A stretch of DNA of 64,000 nucleotides from Nitrospirota bacterium (GTDB lineage: Bacteria > JACPQY01): NCBI GenBank assembly GCA_016180645.1, contig JACPAV010000003.1, positions 268,389 to 332,388 on the forward strand, in the 5' to 3' direction. Positions 56,382 through 63,835 of this stretch are shown here, in pieces (position 1 is the stretch's first letter; each line of letters opens with the position of its first letter). Below the pieces are notes generated by a model, which saw only the letters and a list, made by a program, of their open reading frames with translations, was not told the origin of the DNA and did not search any database. The position numbers and the translations under genes are program-made.

Positions 56382-57239
56382 TCAGTCCTTCGGGTCCTCG
56401 AGATACTTCCGTTTGCGATGGATGACGAAGGCCCCGATCAAGAGGAACACGGTGAAGAATCCGCCTGCGATTTGGCGACGCTTCAGGACATCCTCCTGCT
56501 CTCCAATCCGGGTCGCCAGGATCCGCGCATCTTTCGTGACGGTCTCCGCAATCTCGATGACCCGGTCGAGGTCCAGGATGTGGCTGAGGTGATGGAACAC
56601 GTTCCGCTGGGCGAAATGGGCCTGCTGGAGGGATCGCACGTCCCACCCTTCCGACCTCAACACGGCGATCCGATTTTCGAGTTCGACGAGCCGCGCCTCC
56701 GCATCGGTCATGGCCACCTTGATCCGCTTCGAGCGCTCATACTTGTGGCACTCGGAGCAGGTGTCTTCGTTGATCAGATCCAGGTTGGCCTTCTTGATCC
56801 TGTGCGCCTCGTGGCAGGTGATACAGACCGGACGCTTCTCCTTCTTCGTCAGCCAGTGTTTGCTTTTGACGTAGTTCTCCTGGATGGCCACGTGGCATTT
56901 GCCGCATACCGCGGGCACATCGTCGTCCGCCGGCGCGCCGATGAACTCCGACTCCTCCTCATCGTGCGCGTCCTCTTCCTCGGAGGCGGCCGGATTGCCC
57001 CCGTGGCAATCGTTGCACGCAATGGAGTTTTCGTGGTGGATGCTTTCGCGCCACTCCTTGGGCGGAATCGCAAGATCCTCGTTTTCCTCCTCCTGCTCGA
57101 GGTGGCATTTGACGCACTGGTTTTCGGGCGGAATATCCTCCGCCCACGCGGTCGCAACGAACGCCGCCGGGAGAAGGATCAGCGCCCCCAAGGCCCTTCG
57201 GAGCTGAAAGCTGATCGCTGACGGCCGATCGCTCCTCAT
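56382..57239 (-). CDS. Pentahaem cytochrome c with C-terminal membrane anchor
   Basis: This is a 285-residue protein. A signal peptide is followed by five CxxCH motifs (CVKCH, CNDCH, CGKCH, CITCH, CSECH). A helical stretch (about 175-240) leads to one C-terminal helix (about 255-272) and a basic end. Its ATG overlaps the cytochrome b stop as ATGA. It could replace cytochrome c1 as electron acceptor of the Rieske/cyt b complex. The N-terminal codons contain GCTGA-type micro-repeats. Confidence 0.88.
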   Translation of the reverse strand: MRSDRPSAISFQLRRALGALILLPAAFVATAWAEDIPPENQCVKCHLEQEEENEDLAIPPKEWRESIHHENSIACNDCHGGNPAASEEEDAHDEEESEFIGAPADDDVPAVCGKCHVAIQENYVKSKHWLTKKEKRPVCITCHEAHRIKKANLDLINEDTCSECHKYERSKRIKVAMTDAEARLVELENRIAVLRSEGWDVRSLQQAHFAQRNVFHHLSHILDLDRVIEIAETVTKDARILATRIGEQEDVLKRRQIAGGFFTVFLLIGAFVIHRKRKYLEDPKD

Positions 57240-58291
57240 GACAGATGCCCCCAGACCGTCAGGCCGACGAACGAAGCCAGCCCGGCGAAAACGGCAGCGA
57301 GGAACAGCGGACGCTTCAGCGGCCGCCTTTCCGGATTACGGTCGATAAACGGAAGGAGCAGGATCGCAAGTCCGGCCAGTCCCTGCGCGGCCACTCCCAG
57401 GAACTCATTGGGAATGATTTTGAGCATCTGGTAGTTCGCCAGGAAGTACCATTCCGGCTTGATGTGGGGCGGCGTAAATAGGGGATCGGCCGGCTCCATG
57501 GCATCCGGCGGGAAGCTGATCTGCGGGGTGAAGAAAACGCCGAAGAAGAGCAACGCAAGAAAGAAGTAGACCACGCGGAGGTCTTCCAGCGCGAAATGAG
57601 GGAAGAACGGAACCTTCTTCACCTGGTCCTTGGGAATGCCCGGCGGGGCGGAAATCCCGGCGCGCCGCATAAAGAAGAGGTGGGCGGCCACGATCATCGC
57701 GAAGAGCGGCGGGAGAACCGAAACGTGGAGCGCGTAGAAACGGCCGAGAGTCATCTGATCGACGCGGTCCCCCCCGCGGATCCATCGGACGATATCGTCG
57801 CCGATCACGGGCACCGATCCGGCGGAGTTCGTCGCTACTGTCGTCGCCCAGTACGAAAGCTGACTCCACGGCAGGAGGTAGCCCGAGAGGCAGGCCATGA
57901 GGCCCAATCCGAACAGGACCACGCCGCTGATCCACTGGATCTCGCGCGGTTTCTTGTAGGAGCCCATGATGAGGGTGCTCAGCATGTGGAGCATGAGGAC
58001 GAGGATGAAGAGATTCGCGGCGATCGCGTGCGTTCTCCGGATGAGCCATCCGAACGAGATCTTGCCGGTGATATTCATGACGCTCTCGAACGCGAGCGAC
58101 GTGTGGGGGATGTAGTACGCGAGCAGGAGAATCCCGGTGGCGAACTGAATGCCCAGCACGGTGAGGAGGACGGCCCCCATGGAGTACCAGACGCTGAGGT
58201 TCGCCGGAACCATGTAGCCCGTGAGATGAGTCTCGATGAGTTCCCGGTATTGAACGCGCTCTTCAAGCCAGTCGAGGATCTTTTTCACCAT
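57236..58291 (-). CDS. Cytochrome b of a bc-type complex
   Basis: This is a 351-residue polytopic protein combining the b6-like and subunit IV-like parts. Haem ligands H88/H102 and H189/H204 are present; the second pair has 14 residues between, as in b6f-type proteins. The Qo-site PEWY motif is at about 279-282. It starts 4 nt after the Rieske gene. Confidence 0.92.
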   Translation of the reverse strand: MVKKILDWLEERVQYRELIETHLTGYMVPANLSVWYSMGAVLLTVLGIQFATGILLLAYYIPHTSLAFESVMNITGKISFGWLIRRTHAIAANLFILVLMLHMLSTLIMGSYKKPREIQWISGVVLFGLGLMACLSGYLLPWSQLSYWATTVATNSAGSVPVIGDDIVRWIRGGDRVDQMTLGRFYALHVSVLPPLFAMIVAAHLFFMRRAGISAPPGIPKDQVKKVPFFPHFALEDLRVVYFFLALLFFGVFFTPQISFPPDAMEPADPLFTPPHIKPEWYFLANYQMLKIIPNEFLGVAAQGLAGLAILLLPFIDRNPERRPLKRPLFLAAVFAGLASFVGLTVWGHLS

Positions 58292-58295
58292 GACG

Positions 58296-58727
58296 TCACG
58301 CCTCGAACAACCGGACCGAGTCTTCCACGACTTCCACGCGGTAGCGTGTGAGGCCGCGGGGCGGCGGTCCGGAGATTCGGTTTCCGTTGCTGTCAAACTT
58401 TGCGGCGTGACAAGGACACAGGATCTTGCCTTCGGCCTTCTGCCAGCGGACGATGCAGCCGAGGTGGGGGCAGACGGCGCTGAAGCCCCTCCACTCGCCT
58501 CCGTGATGGACGACGAGCGTCGGTTCGCCGAAGGCCAGTCCGGTTCGCGCCCCTTCCCGCACAACCTCCTCCGCCCGGATGGGTTCACCGTCCAGGTTGG
58601 TGAGGGTGTTGTCACCCTTCGCCGAGGGTTTGGGAAAGAAGTACGCGGCCACCGGAGCGACGAATGCAAGACCCGTGATCCAGCCCACGGCTTGAGTCAA
58701 GGTGTCGAAAAACCCTCTTCGGGTCAT
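58296..58727 (-). CDS. Rieske iron-sulfur protein
   Basis: This is a 143-residue protein. The N-terminus is a membrane anchor preceded by TRRGFFDTL (Tat-like). The [2Fe-2S] ligands are C86-P-H88-LG-C91 and C104-P-C106-H107. It is the high-potential acceptor of quinol oxidation in the bc-type complex encoded with the following gene. Confidence 0.93.
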   Translation of the reverse strand: MTRRGFFDTLTQAVGWITGLAFVAPVAAYFFPKPSAKGDNTLTNLDGEPIRAEEVVREGARTGLAFGEPTLVVHHGGEWRGFSAVCPHLGCIVRWQKAEGKILCPCHAAKFDSNGNRISGPPPRGLTRYRVEVVEDSVRLFEA

Positions 58728-58736
58728 ATTTCCTCC

Positions 58737-59966
58737 TTACCTGGGGGTTCGACGGCGGAAGGCCATCCAGCCCACAAACAGCATCAGCACAGCCGCCGCA
58801 GCCATCAAGATGGTTTTCCCCGGGAGCTGCTTTTTCGCCGGCACATGGAACTTGTCCCGCGCCATGGCGAATTGCATCGCGGAATGGTTCCCGGGGAGCT
58901 GCGGATGGAATTCGTAGGTCAGGACGGCCTCCACGGAGAAGGGGCCGGGCGGCACGGTTTCATTGAACTGAAAGGTCTCACGGCGGGTTTCCTGCGGGCG
59001 GACGCGATTGTCGCTGATCACCTTCACGGAATTGAGAAACATATCCGTGATGCTTTCGTTTGGAATTTCGGCGCCGGAACGATCCGCCAGAATTCGCCGA
59101 TACACCAGATCCCGCGCGCCCAGAAGCCGGCCTTTCTCATCCACCAAGCGGGCGGTCAGGACCAACTTGCGCGCCGGGAGGCCCGTCGGTATGGCGTGTC
59201 CGGATTCGCTGTTGGTCACATAGACGATCGCTTCCAGTCCCTGACCTTTTCTTTCAGCGAGCACGGAGATTTTCGCGGCATTTCCGACCCGGATCTGGGA
59301 GTGCCCTCCCATCACGGAATGCGAAGTGACGGTCTTGGTGCTGGGCGCCACATCGCGGTCGACGATGGTGAACCGGATGTCCTCCGGCATGTGGCAATTC
59401 TGGCATGCCGTGCCCGATCCGGGGTACGGGCCGGTGCTCCACTCTTCATAGGTATTCATGACGTGGAGGCCGTGGGCATTGATCACTTCGTGACAGCCGC
59501 CGCAAAACTCACCCTTCTTGTGCAGAGGGGAAAAGGCGTTCTTGTGACCTTTCTCCGTAAGCTCGCTCGGCTGGAATGGACCCCACTTCGTATCTCCCGG
59601 CTGGACCTTGTACCGTTGGAGGCCGGGCCCCATCGGCAGGAGATCCGTGACAGAGTGGCAGAAATCGCAGGTAACTCCCTCGCGTGCCACCGGATCCGAA
59701 AGTTTGTCGTCCCCGGTGATTTGGGTGATCGGGGCGTGGCAGGAGAGGCAGTAGCGTCGATCCTCCGGCCGGGTAACCGTGTCGAAGCTCGCGCGGAAGA
59801 CCGGATCTTCGAGCGAGAGGGCGTGCATGGAGTCCTTCCATTCGGAATAGATCCCCGAATGGCATTCGCCGCATTTCTTGGCGCTCTCGAAGCGGTTGGC
59901 AGCCCACGCAGACGACGAGGCCATTTCAGAAAGAAGCAGAGCGACAGGGAGGAAGGCGATTCTCAC
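58737..59966 (-). CDS. Pentahaem cytochrome c, membrane-anchored
   Basis: This is a 409-residue protein. It has a signal peptide (about 1-22) and five CxxCH motifs (CGECH, CLSCH, CDFCH, CGGCH, CQNCH), then a large beta-rich region (about 210-370) and one C-terminal helix with a basic end. The haem part resembles the cytochrome c554/multihaem family. It sits next to the Rieske gene, so it may serve as the electron acceptor of the complex. Confidence 0.88.
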   Translation of the reverse strand: MRIAFLPVALLLSEMASSSAWAANRFESAKKCGECHSGIYSEWKDSMHALSLEDPVFRASFDTVTRPEDRRYCLSCHAPITQITGDDKLSDPVAREGVTCDFCHSVTDLLPMGPGLQRYKVQPGDTKWGPFQPSELTEKGHKNAFSPLHKKGEFCGGCHEVINAHGLHVMNTYEEWSTGPYPGSGTACQNCHMPEDIRFTIVDRDVAPSTKTVTSHSVMGGHSQIRVGNAAKISVLAERKGQGLEAIVYVTNSESGHAIPTGLPARKLVLTARLVDEKGRLLGARDLVYRRILADRSGAEIPNESITDMFLNSVKVISDNRVRPQETRRETFQFNETVPPGPFSVEAVLTYEFHPQLPGNHSAMQFAMARDKFHVPAKKQLPGKTILMAAAAVLMLFVGWMAFRRRTPR

Positions 59967-59978
59967 GCGACGAGCGGC

Positions 59979-60446
59979 TTAGTTGTTCGCGGCCCCTTGC
60001 TGCACCCAGGCTTGCACGATGGCGGCTTTGTCGGCGCCAAGGGCCGCTCCGCCGATGTGACCGTCGCCTCCCGTACCTTTCTTGATGAGCTTGCTGTCCG
60101 CCGGAGAATCGACATTCACGAGGGCTTTGATCCCGGCGTAGTCGTTCGCAGCCACTCCGGTTACCTTGTATGAGCCGATGCCGGCCGCATGGCAATTGCA
60201 ACTCGCTTGGAGCACCGGAAGAACGTCCTTGGAAAAGCTGTACTCCGTTCCGCCTGCTCCACCGCCCGCGCCGCCGCCGGTGTCGCCGGTCCCACCGCCT
60301 CCACCGCCGGATACGGCCCCGGCCTCTTCAGCGCGGCTGAAGGGGTCGCCGCACGAAGAGAGGGTGAGGAGTGAGGCGCAAGCCGTGAGCAGCAGGAAAG
60401 AAAACAGGATCGATCGAAGACCTGGAAAATTGCCGCGCATAGCCAC
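59979..60446 (-). CDS. Lipoprotein with a CXCH haem-like motif
   Basis: This is a 155-residue lipoprotein. It has a lipobox at C32 (LTLSSC), a Gly-rich linker (about 47-67), then LPVLQASCNCH, where the haem site reads C83-N-C85-H86, one residue short of CxxCH. The rest resembles PSD1/Cyt c-type domains of lipoproteins. Whether haem is bound is open. Confidence 0.75.
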   Translation of the reverse strand: MAMRGNFPGLRSILFSFLLLTACASLLTLSSCGDPFSRAEEAGAVSGGGGGGTGDTGGGAGGGAGGTEYSFSKDVLPVLQASCNCHAAGIGSYKVTGVAANDYAGIKALVNVDSPADSKLIKKGTGGDGHIGGAALGADKAAIVQAWVQQGAANN

Positions 60447-60452
60447 CTCCGA

Positions 60453-61592
60453 CTAGAATTCGATGACCGCCGCGAGGCGGACCAGATCGTTGGGTTGCTC
60501 GTTCGCCGCTTCGAGGTTGACGAAATACTCGATTCCCGTCGACAGGATCTTGTAGTCCCACCACAGGCCGACGTTGTGGCTGACCATGTCCTTCTCGTCT
60601 TTGCGGTCCTTGTCGAAGTAGAACCCTTCGATGTTGTCGAGCGAGACGAAGCCGGTGCGATATCGACAGCGCAGATCCCATGGGAGCTTGTAGTCCACCT
60701 GGAGGTAATCGCCGAAGTGATAGTAGGAGGTGATGGTGGAGTCACCTTCGACTCGCTCACTGCCCCGCACATACGCCTTGATGAAACCCGCCTTGAGGGA
60801 GAGGTTGCTAAGCGGTCCCACGGGGAGGAATCCGTATGCCGCCGCGGCGTCCAAGCCCACCAGGAACAGGCCGCTGTCGCTGAAGTACTGGTTCCAATAG
60901 AACGATCCCCACACGCTGTATTTCCCGGCGCCCAGGCGCAACCGGTCTCCCGCCCCCGCTTGCCCGGAATTTTCCGTCGTCTTGCTGATATCCACCATCT
61001 CGTTCAGTTTCCCCTCGGGACCCGGCACGACGTAGAACTCGTTGTCGATTCGGAGGCCGGGCCTGTCGGTGATGGGGTACAGGAAAGACCCGCCGTAGGT
61101 GGTCCAAAGGAAGGGGACCAGTTTCTGATCGAACCCCGTGAGCCCGCCGTAGGCGCGGTGAAAGAGCGGATCGGCGCCGAACGGCATGAAGATCTTTCCG
61201 AACTTCAGCAGCCGGTTCTTTCCCAGTTTGACGCCCACTTCGAAGAACTTAAAATCGACGATTTCCGCGGAAAAAGAGAATGGCTCGTCCTTCTTCCTCC
61301 GGCTCAGGAAAACGAAATGATGGTAATTCTTGAAGTAATCTTTGCCCTCTTCGGGGTTGCCCGTGAACTTCTCCTTCTCATAGGTGAGATCGAAGCGACC
61401 GTTGATCATGAATCCGGAGAGCTGAATTCCCGGCGCCGGCTTCCCGCTTTCGGATTCCGATTCCTCGGCCGCCAGCACCCACATGGGCATCAGGACCACC
61501 ATGAGCGCCGTCGCCAGGAACAATCCGAGCCAAACCAGGATTGAGCTGACCGCTGAATGCTGAGCGCTGACCGCTCCGCTCTCACTTTGCAT
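60453..61592 (-). CDS. Outer-membrane beta-barrel protein
   Basis: This is a 379-residue exported protein. After a signal peptide (about to residue 45) the sequence alternates polar and aromatic residues in many strands and ends in LVRLAAVIEF, with a terminal Phe typical of barrel insertion. It is predicted to be an outer-membrane porin-like protein. Co-localised cytochromes suggest a porin-cytochrome conduit (MtrB-like role), but sequence similarity to MtrB is not claimed. The start is placed at the ATG at 61592; upstream codons overlap the c7-like gene. Confidence 0.8.
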   Translation of the reverse strand: MQSESGAVSAQHSAVSSILVWLGLFLATALMVVLMPMWVLAAEESESESGKPAPGIQLSGFMINGRFDLTYEKEKFTGNPEEGKDYFKNYHHFVFLSRRKKDEPFSFSAEIVDFKFFEVGVKLGKNRLLKFGKIFMPFGADPLFHRAYGGLTGFDQKLVPFLWTTYGGSFLYPITDRPGLRIDNEFYVVPGPEGKLNEMVDISKTTENSGQAGAGDRLRLGAGKYSVWGSFYWNQYFSDSGLFLVGLDAAAAYGFLPVGPLSNLSLKAGFIKAYVRGSERVEGDSTITSYYHFGDYLQVDYKLPWDLRCRYRTGFVSLDNIEGFYFDKDRKDEKDMVSHNVGLWWDYKILSTGIEYFVNLEAANEQPNDLVRLAAVIEF

Positions 61593-61932
61593 GGCACACC
61601 TCGCAATCGACCTCTTCATCCTCCGGGTAGAAGGCGACATCACCGTTGTGGCACGCGCCGCAGTACTTGCCGGCGTCTATGTCTTCATGCGTCATGCCCA
61701 CCTTCTTCTGCATCGAGAAGAGTGAGGCATGGCAAGCATAGCACTTGAACTCCTCCTGGTGCTTCCAGTGAGGAAACTTGGCGACCTCTTCGTCGGCTTC
61801 CTCGACGCGCGTCATCGTGATCCACGCGGGATTGGCCACGAGCAACTTCCCGCCCCCAAGAACGGCGCCCGCGACGATCCCAACGGACATCAGGAATAAA
61901 ATCTTTCTTCGGTCATGGTCGGATTTCATCAT
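61582..61932 (-). CDS. Triheme c7-like cytochrome, membrane-anchored
   Basis: This is a 116-residue protein. One N-terminal helix follows a basic start, and three CxxCH motifs (CYACH, CGACH, CEVCH) plus extra His residues resemble c7/c3-type cytochromes. The start follows GGAGG closely (two adjacent ATGs). It overlaps the barrel gene by 11 nt. Confidence 0.85.
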   Translation of the reverse strand: MMKSDHDRRKILFLMSVGIVAGAVLGGGKLLVANPAWITMTRVEEADEEVAKFPHWKHQEEFKCYACHASLFSMQKKVGMTHEDIDAGKYCGACHNGDVAFYPEDEEVDCEVCHAK

Positions 61933-62001
61933 GCCTCCAAACTTAACCAAACGCGCTTCTTGCGATATGACGGAGGTCAATTTTAATCCCGGCGCCTCTC
62001 A

Positions 62002-62433
62002 TCAGTTCCCGCACGCTCCCAGGGAGATCCACGCGCTTACGATCCGATATTCACCGGAAGATTCGGCCAGGATTGCGCCGCCTCCGTGGGACGTCTGACC
62101 GGAAGCCTTCATGAGAAGGTAGCTCTCCGTCGGCTTCCCGGGAGTGACGAGTCCTTTTACCATGGAGTAGTCGCCCGTTGCATCCGTGGCCAAAACAAAT
62201 GCAGTCGCCCCCCCCGGCAGGCCCGGAGCGTGGCAGCCGGCGCACCTCGACCGCAGCAGGGGGTACACTTCATTCGAGAAATTGCTCTCCTCCTGGCACG
62301 TCGGAGGGGGCGAGTCCTCCTCTGTGCTTCCTCGATCGGAGAGTCCGCAGCCTGGAATCGTGAGCAGTGAGCCGCAAGTCGCGAGCCGAAAGACTGCGAA
62401 AAGGAAAGTGCGCCTCGCGGTGTCGATTCCCAT
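62002..62433 (-). CDS. Monohaem cytochrome lipoprotein
   Basis: This is a 143-residue protein with a lipobox at C29 (LTIPGC) and one CAGCH haem motif (64-68). It is the first gene of the respiratory cluster. The N-terminal RRTF could also be read as Tat-like, but the lipobox is the stronger signal. Confidence 0.82.
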   Translation of the reverse strand: MGIDTARRTFLFAVFRLATCGSLLTIPGCGLSDRGSTEEDSPPPTCQEESNFSNEVYPLLRSRCAGCHAPGLPGGATAFVLATDATGDYSMVKGLVTPGKPTESYLLMKASGQTSHGGGAILAESSGEYRIVSAWISLGACGN

Positions 62434-62592
62434 CAGAATCCTTCAAACGCGAGGTTAGCGCACGCCGTGAGCCTCGTCCACTCCGATCGATCGCGCCGCG
62501 GCATGTGAGACTTCAACCGTTTGGATCAGATCGCCGGACGGGGCCGATTTGTTTCGCTCTCAACCCGCTGGTAGCATGAGCAATGGGAAATC

Positions 62593-63543
62593 ATGAGGAT
62601 TCCGAAGGGATGCCGCGTATGGGCGCCGGCCATGCTCATGTTTGCCTGCGCGGGGGGCAAGGACGGCATAGCGCCGGATAGCTCCAATCGACCGGGTGTT
62701 GATTCCGCGTCTTCCGCTTCGTCCTTGGCTTTCGCGCGCTTGGTTGCGCACTCCTCCGAAGCCACAGTAGGCGAAGAATACCGAACGCGAAACGTATCCG
62801 GAATGGTGGAAATCTTCAGCGGCGACAAACTCCGCAGCGACATCCTCGGAGGGGTTGCGCAGGCCAGTGGGCGCTCGGAAATCCCGCTGGTCACCGTGCA
62901 TGTGGCCGGCACTTTGCCGGCGGAGTTTGCGGATGCGCTGTCGGCGGGGCTTGGAGGGCAACCACGGGATTATCAATACGGCCTCACTCTCGTTTTTCCA
63001 GCCATTCCGTTCGACTGGGCGGAGGTTCGCGATCACCCCGCCCTTCAGCCGCTATTTCCCTATCCCCCGTACGGGGTTACCCGGGTTGAAGTGGCCCGGG
63101 TGGAGCCGGATTCGGAGCGTCCGATGTTTTCCGGGTCGGTCTCCCTTTCGTTCAATGAGCTGATCCTCGATGCGGAGCTCGTGGCGCCCCTGCTCCCTCC
63201 TTGCGGTCCGCAACCAGCGGCCAATGGCTACCCCGGAGGCTTCCCGATCTACTGCGAACCGTACGAAGGGCGGCTTTGGGGATTGCGTGGCCGGCCATGC
63301 GGGAGCAGTGAGGACTGCACGCTGGGCCCCCCGGCACCCTGCTCAGGTTGCAGTCAGCCCTTCAGCCGGACCTTCCTCGACGAAGCGTGGGCCCTCTACG
63401 CCCAAACCGCTTTCTGCCCCCATATATGTCCTATGTTGATTGCGCCATGTCCCGAAAATCCAACGGCTGTTTGCGAGGAAGGTTACTGTCGCATCAAAGC
63501 GGAGAGAGAGAGCGGGTTGCCGCAAGTGGCCGTGTCGAAATAA
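62593..63543 (+). CDS. Cys-rich exported lipoprotein, unknown
   Basis: This is a 316-residue protein with a lipobox-like MLMFACAGG (C19). The body is unrecognised; the C-terminal third has about a dozen Cys (CGSSEDCTLGPPAPCSGC, CPHICPM), suggesting disulfides or metal. It diverges from the respiratory cluster with 159 nt between them. No catalytic motif was seen. Confidence 0.7.
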   Translation: MRIPKGCRVWAPAMLMFACAGGKDGIAPDSSNRPGVDSASSASSLAFARLVAHSSEATVGEEYRTRNVSGMVEIFSGDKLRSDILGGVAQASGRSEIPLVTVHVAGTLPAEFADALSAGLGGQPRDYQYGLTLVFPAIPFDWAEVRDHPALQPLFPYPPYGVTRVEVARVEPDSERPMFSGSVSLSFNELILDAELVAPLLPPCGPQPAANGYPGGFPIYCEPYEGRLWGLRGRPCGSSEDCTLGPPAPCSGCSQPFSRTFLDEAWALYAQTAFCPHICPMLIAPCPENPTAVCEEGYCRIKAERESGLPQVAVSK

Positions 63544-63563
63544 GTGGATGAGTTTCTGTTTCT

Positions 63564-63687
63564 GTCATTCCCGTGAAAACGGGAATCCAGACTGGATGCC
63601 CGCCCCTTGCCACGGAGGGCATGGGGCCATGATATGTCGCCGCGCCCAGGACGGCGCGGCATGGACCATGGCCTGCGCGGGCATGAC
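63564..63687. repeat. REP-like palindromic repeat
   Basis: Stem ATTCCCGT/ACGGGAAT with GAAA loop (63567-63586) is followed by GAATCCAG-type sequence, and a GGGCATGACG end completes the pattern of the dispersed GTCATTCCCG repeats of many GC-rich genomes. Confidence 0.7.
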
Positions 63688-63729
63688 GACCGGATGGAAA
63701 TTCCATCAGTTGTTTCGACACGATTCCTC

Positions 63730-63834
63730 AGCTCGACTTTTGCCATTTTTCCATGCTGTGTGAACATCGCTCAGAATCTCGCTCGGATGGGAAGGTATCT
63801 TCAGACACCGCTCAAGAACGGCAAAAGTCGAGCT
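63730..63834. repeat. Small element with 15-bp terminal inverted repeats
   Basis: AGCTCGACTTTTGCC (63730-63744) and GGCAAAAGTCGAGCT (63820-63834) are perfect inverted repeats around 75 nt. It is too small to code for a transposase. Confidence 0.65.
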
Positions 63835-63835
63835 T

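Noticed and set aside
58290-60173. Long plus-strand frame over the Rieske and cytochrome genes
   Set aside because: The minus strand carries clear CxxCH and Rieske motifs in this stretch, so the plus-strand frame is a shadow.
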